Shown here: one piece after another, positions 17,710-25,486 of the stretch
How the letters are laid out: each line of letters starts with the position of its first letter
Position numbering within the stretch: position 1 is the stretch's first letter
NCBI GenBank assembly: GCA_910587485.1
Contig: CAJUKN010000003.1
Location: forward strand, 28,361 to 92,360
Direction: 5' to 3'
From: an uncultured Lachnospira sp.
GTDB lineage: Bacteria > Bacillota > Clostridia > Lachnospirales > Lachnospiraceae
DNA: 64,000 bases
Translations under genes and position numbers: made by a program
The notes under the pieces: model-generated
The model's database searches: none
Told to the model about the DNA's origin: nothing
What the model saw: the letters and a program-made list of their open reading frames with translations, nothing else

Positions 17710-17726
17710 GATGGAGTACACTTTTT

Positions 17727-18473
17727 ATGATTAAAAAAGTAATACGAATGATATGCTTTATCATTGGAATAATGGGCTGTCTATTATTTATAGGACCATA
17801 TCTTACATTTGGAATTAGAAATATTGGCAATATTACAGGTTTTATAGTGTGTTTATTGATGTTTCTTTATGCTGTATTTCAGGAAAAAATAGAACAGAAA
17901 TTAAATAAACCTATAAAAATAATTATTTTATCTATAATTAGTATAATTTTTATAGTGGTGATTGCTTGTACGGGTTTTATGATATATGCAGCAAGCAAGA
18001 AACCTTATGAACCTAAGACAATTATTGTTTTAGGCTGTAGAGTAGTAGGGCGACAGCCAAGTACAATGCTAGAGGAACGATTAGAGGCGGCATTTCGTTA
18101 TTTAAATAACCATGAAGATACAGTTGCAGTGCTTTCTGGAGGACAAGGTGCTGATGAGGAGATTTCAGAGGCAGAGTGTATGTTTTCCTATCTTACAGAA
18201 CATGGCATTGATGCTAATCGGTTGTATATAGAAGATAAGTCTACTTCTACCAAAGAAAATATAGCATATTCACATGATATTATTATACAACAGCATTTAA
18301 GTGACAAAATTGGTATTGTGACAAATGAATTTCATGCCTACAGAGCATTGAAAATTGCAGAATCATTTGGCTATCAGGCGGCAGCTATACCTGCCAATAC
18401 ATTTATATTCTTGTTTCCAACATACTATGTAAGAGAATTATATGGAATATTGTATGAATGGATACTTGCCTAA
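17727..18473 (+). CDS. YdcF/ElyC/SanA-like DUF218 membrane protein
   Basis: 248 residues. Three N-terminal helices (to about residue 90) are followed by a DUF218 domain: IIVLGCRVVGRQPS (about 103), LEERLEAAF, VLSGGQGADE (about 140), EDKSTSTKENI (about 180) and IGIVTNEFHAYRA (about 205). Family members act in cell-envelope homeostasis. The start ATG 17727 is 10 nt after GGAG; the frame is open to 17694 but overlaps the previous gene. The 17-nt gap from DUF1963 suggests one transcript. Confidence 0.8.
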   Translation: MIKKVIRMICFIIGIMGCLLFIGPYLTFGIRNIGNITGFIVCLLMFLYAVFQEKIEQKLNKPIKIIILSIISIIFIVVIACTGFMIYAASKKPYEPKTIIVLGCRVVGRQPSTMLEERLEAAFRYLNNHEDTVAVLSGGQGADEEISEAECMFSYLTEHGIDANRLYIEDKSTSTKENIAYSHDIIIQQHLSDKIGIVTNEFHAYRALKIAESFGYQAAAIPANTFIFLFPTYYVRELYGILYEWILA

Positions 18474-18541
18474 ATTTTTGGTGAGTATTGTTATATAAAT
18501 GATACATTTTTGTGTTTGCCTAGATATTAGAAGGGAGAACA

Positions 18542-20092
18542 ATGAACAAGAAATTGTCGCAAGAGCCTATTGAAAACGGTGTTTATTCATTATACATAGA
18601 AGAATTAGAAAAATATGGTGCATATCAAATTTTAAAAGCAGATAAAAAAGAGAATAGTATTTGTTATGTTATGCTTGATTATCTTGAAGTACAGCCGCCA
18701 ACAAATCAACAATTATCAGATTTAAAGCCATTGTATATGGAGCGTTATAGGTATCATCATACGCTTGCAATATCCTATATATCAAATTATATGGTTCCAG
18801 CTGATTTTATTTTTTGTGGAGTTTGTATGCCTATTGCAGATTATAAAAAGTGTCATACATTTTCATCCGATTTTAGCAGAGGGACTGAATATATACAGGA
18901 AGAATTTTGGAAATCGCTTGGTGAGGAATTTAATATACGTTATAAGAAATATAGAACAAGCGGTGAATCGTATGAAGTTGGCAAATCTGGAAAAAAATTA
19001 AGCATTTATCGAAGAGTTCAGACGCTTGGGATAAGAGAACTTATGGCAATGGAAGAACATGTTGTTTTACATGAATTTCCTTGTGTAAATTCTATACAGA
19101 TTACATCGAATTATCCTTATATAATGGAACTTTCATTAGCAACTCACAATGCGCCTCTTGTAAGAAGGATTGATATTGCAAAGGTTGAAAATAGCAATTA
19201 TTTGGATGTTATTGATTTGAGTTATTCTTGTTTTGTTTCAATAAAAGCAGATGTTACAAATATTAAGCGGATTATTCTTCCTCAAACAACAGCAAGCCTA
19301 GAATTGTGTGGTGATATAAATATTCGTTTAAAAATTGATGATAGTTTTTGTAAAAATGCCATTATCTTTATACAGCAATCCGATAAATATGGTTTACGTA
19401 ATTATGGTATGAAAAAGGTGGGACAATTAAATATTGAAGCTATTAAAAATATATCAATGAAAGATATTGTTTGTCAATATCCAGACATTGAGAAGTTGAC
19501 TCTTATAGGATATCCGGGCATAATAACAGAATTTTATATGATAAGAGAATTGAAAAAATTGAAAAGCCTTGTATTGGTGGATATGTTTGGATATTCAGAA
19601 ACAGATTTTGCAGTATTAGATGAATTGCCAAATTTACATCATTTACATCTTGAGAGTATTCCATATGAAGCAGGCGTTTATGCCAAGAATGTATTAAAGA
19701 AAAAAATGGATTTTTTTGAGATATGTAAACTGAGAAAGAAGGATTGGTTAGAGAAAAATCTTGAAAATCCATTACGTCATTGGGACGGTGACGAATTTAT
19801 ACCAACAGCGGCATATCAGGCAGTTGTAAAGCAGTATAAAAAGGCTTTTGAACAATTTTTAAATGCTGATAACAAGAGAGATATCCATAGAGCTGTACAG
19901 GAATTTGCTAAAACACTCAATAAATTGAATGAAAAATATGATTTATTTATAGAAACACAAGAACGTGATGATTTATTTGAAGCACTTGAAACAATATATC
20001 AACATTGTTTTAAGAAAAATTTGCCTATCTGTAAACAAGTTTCATTAGAACAAGTACTTAATTGGCTTGATGAAATGCGCGAGAATTGGTAA
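18542..20092 (+). CDS. Imm26-like N-terminus + LRR-like repeats, unknown function
   Basis: 516 residues. The first 100 residues (GVYSLYIEELEKYGAYQILK...) resemble immunity protein 26 folds. The middle (about 175-400) contains irregular leucine-rich segments such as IKRIILPQT, IEKLTLIGYPG, LKSLVLVDM and LHHLHLESI. The C-terminal HWDGDEFIPTAAYQ plus helices resembles a domain seen in other immunity-like LRR proteins. No catalytic motif was seen. The ribosome site is AGAAGGGAG. It is likely cytoplasmic. Next to DUF1963 and DUF4261 genes it looks like a member of an immunity array; the partner toxin is not in the window. Confidence 0.6.
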   Translation: MNKKLSQEPIENGVYSLYIEELEKYGAYQILKADKKENSICYVMLDYLEVQPPTNQQLSDLKPLYMERYRYHHTLAISYISNYMVPADFIFCGVCMPIADYKKCHTFSSDFSRGTEYIQEEFWKSLGEEFNIRYKKYRTSGESYEVGKSGKKLSIYRRVQTLGIRELMAMEEHVVLHEFPCVNSIQITSNYPYIMELSLATHNAPLVRRIDIAKVENSNYLDVIDLSYSCFVSIKADVTNIKRIILPQTTASLELCGDINIRLKIDDSFCKNAIIFIQQSDKYGLRNYGMKKVGQLNIEAIKNISMKDIVCQYPDIEKLTLIGYPGIITEFYMIRELKKLKSLVLVDMFGYSETDFAVLDELPNLHHLHLESIPYEAGVYAKNVLKKKMDFFEICKLRKKDWLEKNLENPLRHWDGDEFIPTAAYQAVVKQYKKAFEQFLNADNKRDIHRAVQEFAKTLNKLNEKYDLFIETQERDDLFEALETIYQHCFKKNLPICKQVSLEQVLNWLDEMRENW

Positions 20093-20117
20093 AAATAGTA
20101 TAGAATAGGAGGACTTT

Positions 20118-20651
20118 ATGTTACCAATACCAACTCATTTAAAAGAGATTTTACAAGTTGATGAAAAATCATTTGATATAAATGGTAATGGACTTGATGG
20201 AAAAATACAATGTACATGCCAATGTGATTCAATGAAGTTAAAGATATATGCCAATCAACATAACAATTATATTGCTATAAAGCGTTATAAGAATGATTGG
20301 GGATTTAGAGTTGGTGGGATTTGTTCTTCCTGTGGTGCAAACTATGATTTATTTGATATGTCAAAACATGGATATAATGGTTTTGTATGCCATGAGGGAG
20401 TAGCTGTTGATGACGTTGATTTAAAATCCTATTTTTGTCCTGTATGCAAACATGATTGTTTCCAAGTTGAGATTGGTTTGGAGTTAGAAGATATAGAGCA
20501 ATTTCAGGAGGAAGTTGTTGAGGATTTATATTTAGATGAAAAGTATGTTATAGAGGATTTCGTTGATGCGTTTAATTGGATAAATATAGATATTCAATGT
20601 GAAAAATGTGGTACGATATTTAAAAATTGGGTTAATTTTGAGACAGCATAA
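20118..20651 (+). CDS. Zinc-ribbon-like protein of unknown function
   Basis: 177 residues with four cysteine pairs: CTCQC (about 34), CSSCG (about 75), CPVC (about 111) and CEKCG near the C-terminus. These suggest two zinc ribbons separated by an acidic helix. No known family recognised. The ribosome site AGGAGG is well placed. It lies 25 nt after the Imm26-like gene and 20 nt before the next gene, so it is part of the same run. Conserved cysteines suggest a binding protein rather than an enzyme. Confidence 0.55.
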   Translation: MLPIPTHLKEILQVDEKSFDINGNGLDGKIQCTCQCDSMKLKIYANQHNNYIAIKRYKNDWGFRVGGICSSCGANYDLFDMSKHGYNGFVCHEGVAVDDVDLKSYFCPVCKHDCFQVEIGLELEDIEQFQEEVVEDLYLDEKYVIEDFVDAFNWINIDIQCEKCGTIFKNWVNFETA

Positions 20652-20671
20652 TATGTTAGGAAATTAATAAA

Positions 20672-21052
20672 ATGGAAAGTATATACAAAAAAATCAATAC
20701 AGAAGTTGGATATATTGAGGCAAAAAGAGACGCAATTTATCTGGATTCATTTCAACAAGAAAGTAATATATTGATATTATTGGGGGAAGTATATGCAAAG
20801 TGGTGTGAGAAAAAGTCTCCAGAACATAAATGGTATAAGTATCGTTTAACTATAAAGGGAGTGAAAGAATATAGTGCTGTAAATATTGAAGATTTTTATA
20901 AGAAAAAAATAAACACACCAAGCAGCTTTTCAGAAGTGCTAGATATATCAAATGATAAAACAGATTTAAGGACTATAATAATAGAAACGTATGATTGGGC
21001 GTATATTGTTAAGTGCAAAAATTTTGAATTTGCAGTAATTGGTTGTAGATAA
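20672..21052 (+). CDS. Small protein of unknown function
   Basis: 126 residues, no family recognised. It has alternating beta-like segments (VGYIEAKRDAIYLD, YKYRLTIKGVKEY, AYIVKCKNFEFAVIG) and no signal peptide or membrane helix. The size and position inside a run of immunity-like genes suggest an immunity protein, but this is inference only. The start codon has a weak upstream site (TTAGGAAAT). Codon usage and AT content are like the neighbours. Confidence 0.5.
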   Translation: MESIYKKINTEVGYIEAKRDAIYLDSFQQESNILILLGEVYAKWCEKKSPEHKWYKYRLTIKGVKEYSAVNIEDFYKKKINTPSSFSEVLDISNDKTDLRTIIIETYDWAYIVKCKNFEFAVIGCR

Positions 21053-21113
21053 AACAAAAAATATATAGGGAATGGGAAGCGTCAAAGGTTCTTTAGTAAG
21101 AATGGAGGTTGAT

Positions 21114-21992
21114 ATGAAAGAAGAACAAATATTTAATCAAGACTTAAGTCAAAAAGCACCTGAAGCTGGTGCCGTTTGTCCGATTCATTTATTTTTTAAG
21201 GAAAAGGTGAAAATGCCATCAAAAGAAAAAATAGTAGAAATGATGCAAAAACATTTAGGAGAGGGAGAATGTTTTAGCTACAGCAAAGACATGGCAGCTT
21301 TTACGCCTAAAAAATATATAGCAGAATTTAAAGATGGAAATGTGCCAGTGCAGTTAATGATTACAGAATGTTTAGAAAGTAAAGATTATCATATTGATGA
21401 AATTACAAGAAGTCAGATGTGGGACTGTCCAGAAAGCGAAGAGATTTTGTCTGCATGTCCATATCATGTGATTGCCATTGATATGTTGGCAGGAGCATTG
21501 CCTGATTATAAAGATAGAGCAAATATGCTTATGGATTTTATGGAGGCGTTAGTGGAATTGTATCCTGATTGTGTAGCTGTACAATTTCAAAATTCTGGTA
21601 AAATGTTTACCAGAGAAAAAATCGTGAATCATCAAATACCACATGATAAAAGATTTATATATTTTGCTGTAAATGTCCGATTTTTTAACATACAAGGAAC
21701 GCCTGATAGTTTGGTGGATACTATTGGTATGAATATATTGTATCTACCTGATTTTCAATATCATTTTCATAATATAGACCCTAATTGGGTGGTTAATCAT
21801 GCTTATAATAGTCTTACTTATATATATGATAATGGTGTGGTTATAAATAATGGTGATACGATTGGTGGCATTGTAGATGGAAATTTAGATTCATCTGTAA
21901 AATGGCGTTGTCAATATGAAGATTCATTGATTCAGCCAGTAAGAGATGTTATAGACATCTATATGAATGAATATGCTTCAGGACAACGATAA
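21114..21992 (+). CDS. DUF4261 protein
   Basis: 292 residues. DMLAGALPDYKDRANMLMDF and CVAVQFQNSGKMF with GTPDSLVDTIGMNILYLPD are characteristic of DUF4261. WVVNHAYNSLTYIYDNG and VINNGDTIGGI complete the domain. The function is unknown, and members are frequent in polymorphic-toxin immunity loci. ATG 21114 has GGAGG 5 nt upstream; the open frame extends back to 21072 without such a site. Confidence 0.75.
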   Translation: MKEEQIFNQDLSQKAPEAGAVCPIHLFFKEKVKMPSKEKIVEMMQKHLGEGECFSYSKDMAAFTPKKYIAEFKDGNVPVQLMITECLESKDYHIDEITRSQMWDCPESEEILSACPYHVIAIDMLAGALPDYKDRANMLMDFMEALVELYPDCVAVQFQNSGKMFTREKIVNHQIPHDKRFIYFAVNVRFFNIQGTPDSLVDTIGMNILYLPDFQYHFHNIDPNWVVNHAYNSLTYIYDNGVVINNGDTIGGIVDGNLDSSVKWRCQYEDSLIQPVRDVIDIYMNEYASGQR

Positions 21993-22003
21993 AATTTAAA
22001 AAT

Positions 22004-22043
22004 TCTTTGCGCAAAAAGCAGCGCGGAAATGGAGATTAATATG
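22004..22043 (+). promoter_or_regulatory. Family E leader (hairpin + Shine-Dalgarno) of the SUKH gene
   Basis: TTGCGC-AAAAAGCA-GCGCGG can form a short stem directly ahead of AAATGGAGATTAAT and ATG 22041. It is one of several near-identical leaders in the window (see 12.2, 23.0, 32.5, 51.2 and 55.4 kb). Confidence 0.5.
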
Positions 22044-22670
22044 GATATTGACGAGAGAATTAAAATAATTATGAAAAAAATTGAGGAACTTTCTTCTTCA
22101 AAAAATCCTAAATATAGTTGTGGTGAATTTCCTCCAAAGTGGGACAAGCCTTTTACAGAACAAAGGGTAGCAAATTTTGAAGAAAAAAATGGCATTAAGC
22201 TACCGCCAGATTATAGAAGATTTATCACGACTGTTGCCAGTGCAGGAACACAACCATTTTATGGTCTTTATAGTCTGTTTGATAAAAGCATAGAAAAACC
22301 CGCATTTAACAAGCCATTTATTGCTACAGTAAGAAAGCCTATTTTGTATGAAGAGTTAGAACAACTAGATGATGAGGAAATCGATAAAATTTATGAGAAT
22401 TTAGATTGTGGATTTGTTCCCTTGTGTACAGAGGGTTGTGGAATGGATAATATTCTTATTGTAAATTCGGAAGATGAGGAAACGTATGGTACCGTTTGGT
22501 TTTTTGATTTTGCCAATGATGCAGGGACGTTTCCTTTAATCAATCCGAAAAATGGAAAACCGATGGATTTTTTGGATTGGTTAGAGTATTATGCAGATAG
22601 AACATTAGAGTTAGAAGATGATGATTTTTTTGGTTATTGTGAAATTGCAGGTATTGTAAAAGATGAATAA
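22041..22670 (+). CDS. SMI1/KNR4 (SUKH-1) family protein
   Basis: 209 residues. The core motif FEEKNGIKLPPDYRRFIT (about residue 42) followed by GTQPFYGLYSL is the classic SUKH signature. LCTEGCGMDNILIVN and TYGTVWFFDFANDAGTF complete the fold. SUKH proteins act as immunity proteins against polymorphic toxins by direct binding. The likely start is ATG 22041, 6 nt behind GGAG; the ATG at 22029 overlaps that site. No toxin gene is adjacent. Confidence 0.8.
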   Translation: MDIDERIKIIMKKIEELSSSKNPKYSCGEFPPKWDKPFTEQRVANFEEKNGIKLPPDYRRFITTVASAGTQPFYGLYSLFDKSIEKPAFNKPFIATVRKPILYEELEQLDDEEIDKIYENLDCGFVPLCTEGCGMDNILIVNSEDEETYGTVWFFDFANDAGTFPLINPKNGKPMDFLDWLEYYADRTLELEDDDFFGYCEIAGIVKDE

Positions 22671-22689
22671 AGAACAAGAAAGGTAGCTT

Positions 22690-23007
22690 ATGGAGACAAT
22701 AATTGTAAAGTTAGATTCAGAAAAAATGGAAAATCCAGAGATAAGTATTTTTTATGAATTACCAGAAAAATTAGAGAAGTACACAAAAAATAAAGTAACT
22801 GATAATGGATATGAATATTTAACCAGTACCATTGTAGGAATATGGTTAGCTACAGAACATGCAAAAGAAAATTATCCAAAAGTAATTGAATATATTTCTA
22901 AGAAAAAGGTATGTGGCAATGATTTGTCTAAAACAGCAGAAATTTATATTTCACAAAAAGATATTGCAACATTAGAAGAATGTGAAAAAGTATATCCAAA
23001 TCCGTAA
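22690..23007 (+). CDS. Small immunity-like protein of unknown family
   Basis: 105 residues, acidic and lysine-rich, without membrane segments or cysteine clusters beyond single residues. It begins METIIVKLDSEKMENPE and contains STIVGIWLATEHAKENYPKV. No family recognised with certainty. It is 19 nt downstream of the SUKH gene and has AAAGGTAG in front of its ATG, so probably translated from the same message. Its role as an immunity protein is inferred only from context. Confidence 0.5.
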   Translation: METIIVKLDSEKMENPEISIFYELPEKLEKYTKNKVTDNGYEYLTSTIVGIWLATEHAKENYPKVIEYISKKKVCGNDLSKTAEIYISQKDIATLEECEKVYPNP

Positions 23008-23014
23008 GAACTTT

Positions 23015-23057
23015 TAGTTGTTTGCGCAGAAACAGCGCAGAAATGAGGAAAAACATG
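23015..23057 (+). promoter_or_regulatory. Family E leader of the cbrC-like gene
   Basis: TTGCGC-AGAAACA-GCGCAG forms a 5-bp stem (TGCGC/GCGCA) immediately before AAATGAGG and ATG 23055. The preceding AAGAACTTTTAGTTGTTT can form a second weak hairpin, as in the 55.4-kb copy. Confidence 0.55.
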
Positions 23058-23603
23058 GAAAATGAAAATGTAATAAAAGGGTTGCCAAAGTTTAAATATC
23101 ATCCAAATCCTTTAGAAACAGGTGCATTTACTGAAGAAGATGAACCACTTATATGTGATTGTTGTGGAAAAGAAACATTGATTTGTTATAGCGCACCATT
23201 TTATTCGGTAGAAAGTATTGATATATTTTGTCCAGAATGTATTGCTAATGGTAAGGCAGCCCAAAAATTTGATGGAGAATTTCAGGATGCATATTCAACA
23301 GATGAGGTAAGTGACGAAGAAAAAACAGATGAATTGATACATAGAACACCGGGTTATTGTGGCTGGCAGCAAGAATATTGGAGAGCGCATTGCGATGACT
23401 ATTGTGCTTATTTAGGCGGAGTAGGAACAAAAGAATTAAAACAGATGAATATTTTTGAAGAAGTTTTAGATGATGATATGTTAGATGATACAGCAAAAGA
23501 GTGGATTCGAGATGGCTCTGTTACGGACGGTGGTTCAATACAAGGCTACCTATTTCAATGTTTACATTGTGGAAAGCATTTATTATGGGTGGATGCAGAT
23601 TAA
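23055..23603 (+). CDS. CbrC family (UPF0167) protein
   Basis: 182 residues. The N-terminal LPKFKYHPNPLETGAF, then CDCCGKET and FCPECIANGKAA, and the tail FQCLHCGKHLLWVD are diagnostic of CbrC/UPF0167. In E. coli CbrC is linked to colicin E2 tolerance, which again fits an immunity theme. Three CxxC pairs suggest zinc binding. I chose ATG 23055 behind AAATGAGG; the in-frame TTG at 23022 lies in the hairpin leader. Repeat A4 begins just after the stop. Confidence 0.8.
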   Translation: MENENVIKGLPKFKYHPNPLETGAFTEEDEPLICDCCGKETLICYSAPFYSVESIDIFCPECIANGKAAQKFDGEFQDAYSTDEVSDEEKTDELIHRTPGYCGWQQEYWRAHCDDYCAYLGGVGTKELKQMNIFEEVLDDDMLDDTAKEWIRDGSVTDGGSIQGYLFQCLHCGKHLLWVDAD

Positions 23604-23608
23604 AAAAT

Positions 23609-23720
23609 CAATTATCCCACAGCTTGCTCAAATGCGTCCAAAGGACGTTATGATATTTGTCCCTCACCGTATTGCTAAATGTTCGTGCAAGCACAGCACT
23701 TGGCTCTATTGCTCGCAGAA
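23609..23720 (-). repeat. Dispersed repeat family A, copy A4 (near full length)
   Basis: Read on the minus strand it begins CTGCGAGCAATAGAGCCAAG, continues with CTTGCACGAACATTTAGCAA, GAGGGACAAATATCATAACG and TTTGGACGCATTTGAGCAAG, and ends GGGATAATTGA. It is collinear with A2 (28943-29054) over its whole length, about 110 nt. Confidence 0.65.
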
Positions 23721-23757
23721 ATAAATTTTTAATATAGAATATTTTGGGGTGTAAAAA

Positions 23758-24420
23758 ATGATGGAAGAAATCAAAAAAAAGTATAAAGAAATATGCAAAT
23801 TGTTTGATGAAAGCAATCCTTGTGGATATAGTGACAAAGAACTTAATGACGTTATTGAATGTGTTGGAGAATTGCCAGAAGCTTTAAAATATTTTTATAA
23901 AAAATACGGAAAAACGTTTTCATTTTTTCAAGATGAATTGATGTTGCCAAATAAGTATCCCACATTATTAAATGACGAGTATTTAGTATTTTTTAATGAA
24001 AATCAAGGGATTTGCCATGCTGCTGTTAAAAAATCCGATGTTTCATTGATAGACCCACCAGTGTATATTAATATAGATGATAATGAATGGAATCTTGCCG
24101 CAGACAAGCTATCGGATTTTATGGTGGCTATGTATGGCTATCAAGCAAGTCTTTGTCTTGAATTTAATCCTGAAGATATATTTTTTGTATCAAGAGAAGA
24201 ACAAAAAAAGATAGAAGAACGATTTACAAAAAGACCAGAAACGATAAAGGCATGGATTGATAAAGATTATGAAATTATATTATATGGCAATGATAATGGC
24301 AGAATAGCATTGATAGACATGGATGGAGAAGATGATATTCAAATGACTTATGCAGCAAATTCTCAAGAAGAATTGGAGCGAATGGAAAATTTATTATCAG
24401 ATATTGGAGAGGCTATTTAG
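23758..24420 (+). CDS. SUKH-like (SMI1/KNR4-type) protein
   Basis: 220 residues. LPEALKYFYKKYGKTFSFF (about residue 40) fits the SUKH core helix-strand pattern, followed by PNKYPTLLNDEYLVFFNENQG and YQASLCLEFNPEDI, typical for the family. The start could be either of two adjacent ATGs (23758 or 23761), behind GGGGTG. It is separated from the cbrC-like gene by repeat A4, so it may be a separately acquired unit. Function as an immunity protein is inferred from the fold. Confidence 0.65.
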   Translation: MMEEIKKKYKEICKLFDESNPCGYSDKELNDVIECVGELPEALKYFYKKYGKTFSFFQDELMLPNKYPTLLNDEYLVFFNENQGICHAAVKKSDVSLIDPPVYINIDDNEWNLAADKLSDFMVAMYGYQASLCLEFNPEDIFFVSREEQKKIEERFTKRPETIKAWIDKDYEIILYGNDNGRIALIDMDGEDDIQMTYAANSQEELERMENLLSDIGEAI

Positions 24421-24470
24421 TGTGAAAATAATAACAATGTATATATTTTTCACATGCTCTATGCTTCGGA

Positions 24471-25382
24471 ATGGAGATTCGTGTGCAAAAAGGGGCAGAA
24501 AAATGGAAAGAAAAATGGAATCGTCATCATACAAAAATGATATATTTAACAGAATTTGAAAGAAAAATTCAGTTATATGATGGTATGATAATAGAAACTG
24601 GTGGAAAATTTGCCCAAGGTAAGTTTGGCGGTGACAAATACGAGGAAAAATGCCTTCAAGATGCAAAAAATTTTATTTCTGCTGGCGGGAGCAAAAAACA
24701 TTTGATAGAAATTATTGACCGATATATTTTATCTTATGAAAAAGAGACAGAATGGAAGTTTCAGGATTTAGAAATGGCTTTTTTAAGAAGCATCAAAGAA
24801 AAATTAATAGGAGTTGCAAGAATGAATAAAAAAGAAATTAGAGCGGTTTATTCTGAAAAAACCATTCGTGTATATCAGGCTTATTGTGATGATATTGCAG
24901 ATGAAGCTGTCTGGTTAGGTACATTTGGAAAGAAATTTAAGATGGATAGAATGACATGGATTAAACCTTCTTTTCTTTGGATGATGTATCGCTGTGGTTG
25001 GGCGACAAAAAGCGGTCAGGAGAGAGTGTTGGCGATTGATATAAAAAGAGAAGGATTTGACTATATTGTTCAACATGCAGTAGCTTCTACATATAACGAA
25101 AATATGGGGATAAGTTCGACAGAATGGAAAGAGCAAGTACAAAAATCGGATATAAGATGTCAGTGGGACCCAGAGAGAGATATTTATGGAAATCCTTTAG
25201 AAATCCGTTCTATACAATTAGGGCTTAGAAGAGAAGCTGTAAAATCTTATGTGAATGAATGGATTGTTCATATTGAAGATATTACAGCTTATGTGAAGGA
25301 TTTATATAACAAAAAGAATATAGGAATTGATATTAATCCATTGTTGCCTAAAGAGCAGATTTATCCCTGTAAGCAAACTTAA
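24471..25382 (+). CDS. DUF4291 protein with an unusual N-terminal extension
   Basis: 303 residues if translated from 24471. The C-terminal part from residue 118 is DUF4291: IRAVYSEKTIRVYQAY, WLGTFGKKFKMDRMTWIKPS, FLWMMYRCGWATKSGQERVL and IRSIQLGLRREAV. The first 117 residues are not part of that family as I know it. They include YLTEFERKIQLYDG and KHLIEIIDRYILSYEKE and match nothing I recognise. An AGGAG (24809-24813) lies 8 nt before ATG 24822, exactly where DUF4291 begins. Either two in-frame genes have fused or an internal start is used. DUF4291 proteins have unknown function and travel with immunity-type genes. Confidence 0.65.
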   Translation: MEIRVQKGAEKWKEKWNRHHTKMIYLTEFERKIQLYDGMIIETGGKFAQGKFGGDKYEEKCLQDAKNFISAGGSKKHLIEIIDRYILSYEKETEWKFQDLEMAFLRSIKEKLIGVARMNKKEIRAVYSEKTIRVYQAYCDDIADEAVWLGTFGKKFKMDRMTWIKPSFLWMMYRCGWATKSGQERVLAIDIKREGFDYIVQHAVASTYNENMGISSTEWKEQVQKSDIRCQWDPERDIYGNPLEIRSIQLGLRREAVKSYVNEWIVHIEDITAYVKDLYNKKNIGIDINPLLPKEQIYPCKQT

Positions 25383-25423
25383 AGTTCACGAAAGATTGAT
25401 ATATTGAAAAATATTACAAGGAT

Positions 25424-25475
25424 AAATACCTTATAGCAGGCTTATGATTTTATCGGCTTGCTATAAGGTATTTTT
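25424..25475. terminator. Bidirectional rho-independent terminator
   Basis: AAATACCTTATAGCA (25424-25438) pairs perfectly with TGCTATAAGGTATTT (25459-25473), a 15-bp stem with T runs on both strands. It separates the convergent DUF4291 and VWA genes. Confidence 0.85.
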
Positions 25476-25486
25476 ACAGTAAATTT

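Noticed and set aside
24421..24497. Family E leader before the DUF4291 gene
   Set aside because: GTGTGCAAAAAGGGGCAGAAAAATGG resembles it but the stem does not pair well and the true start of the gene is uncertain.
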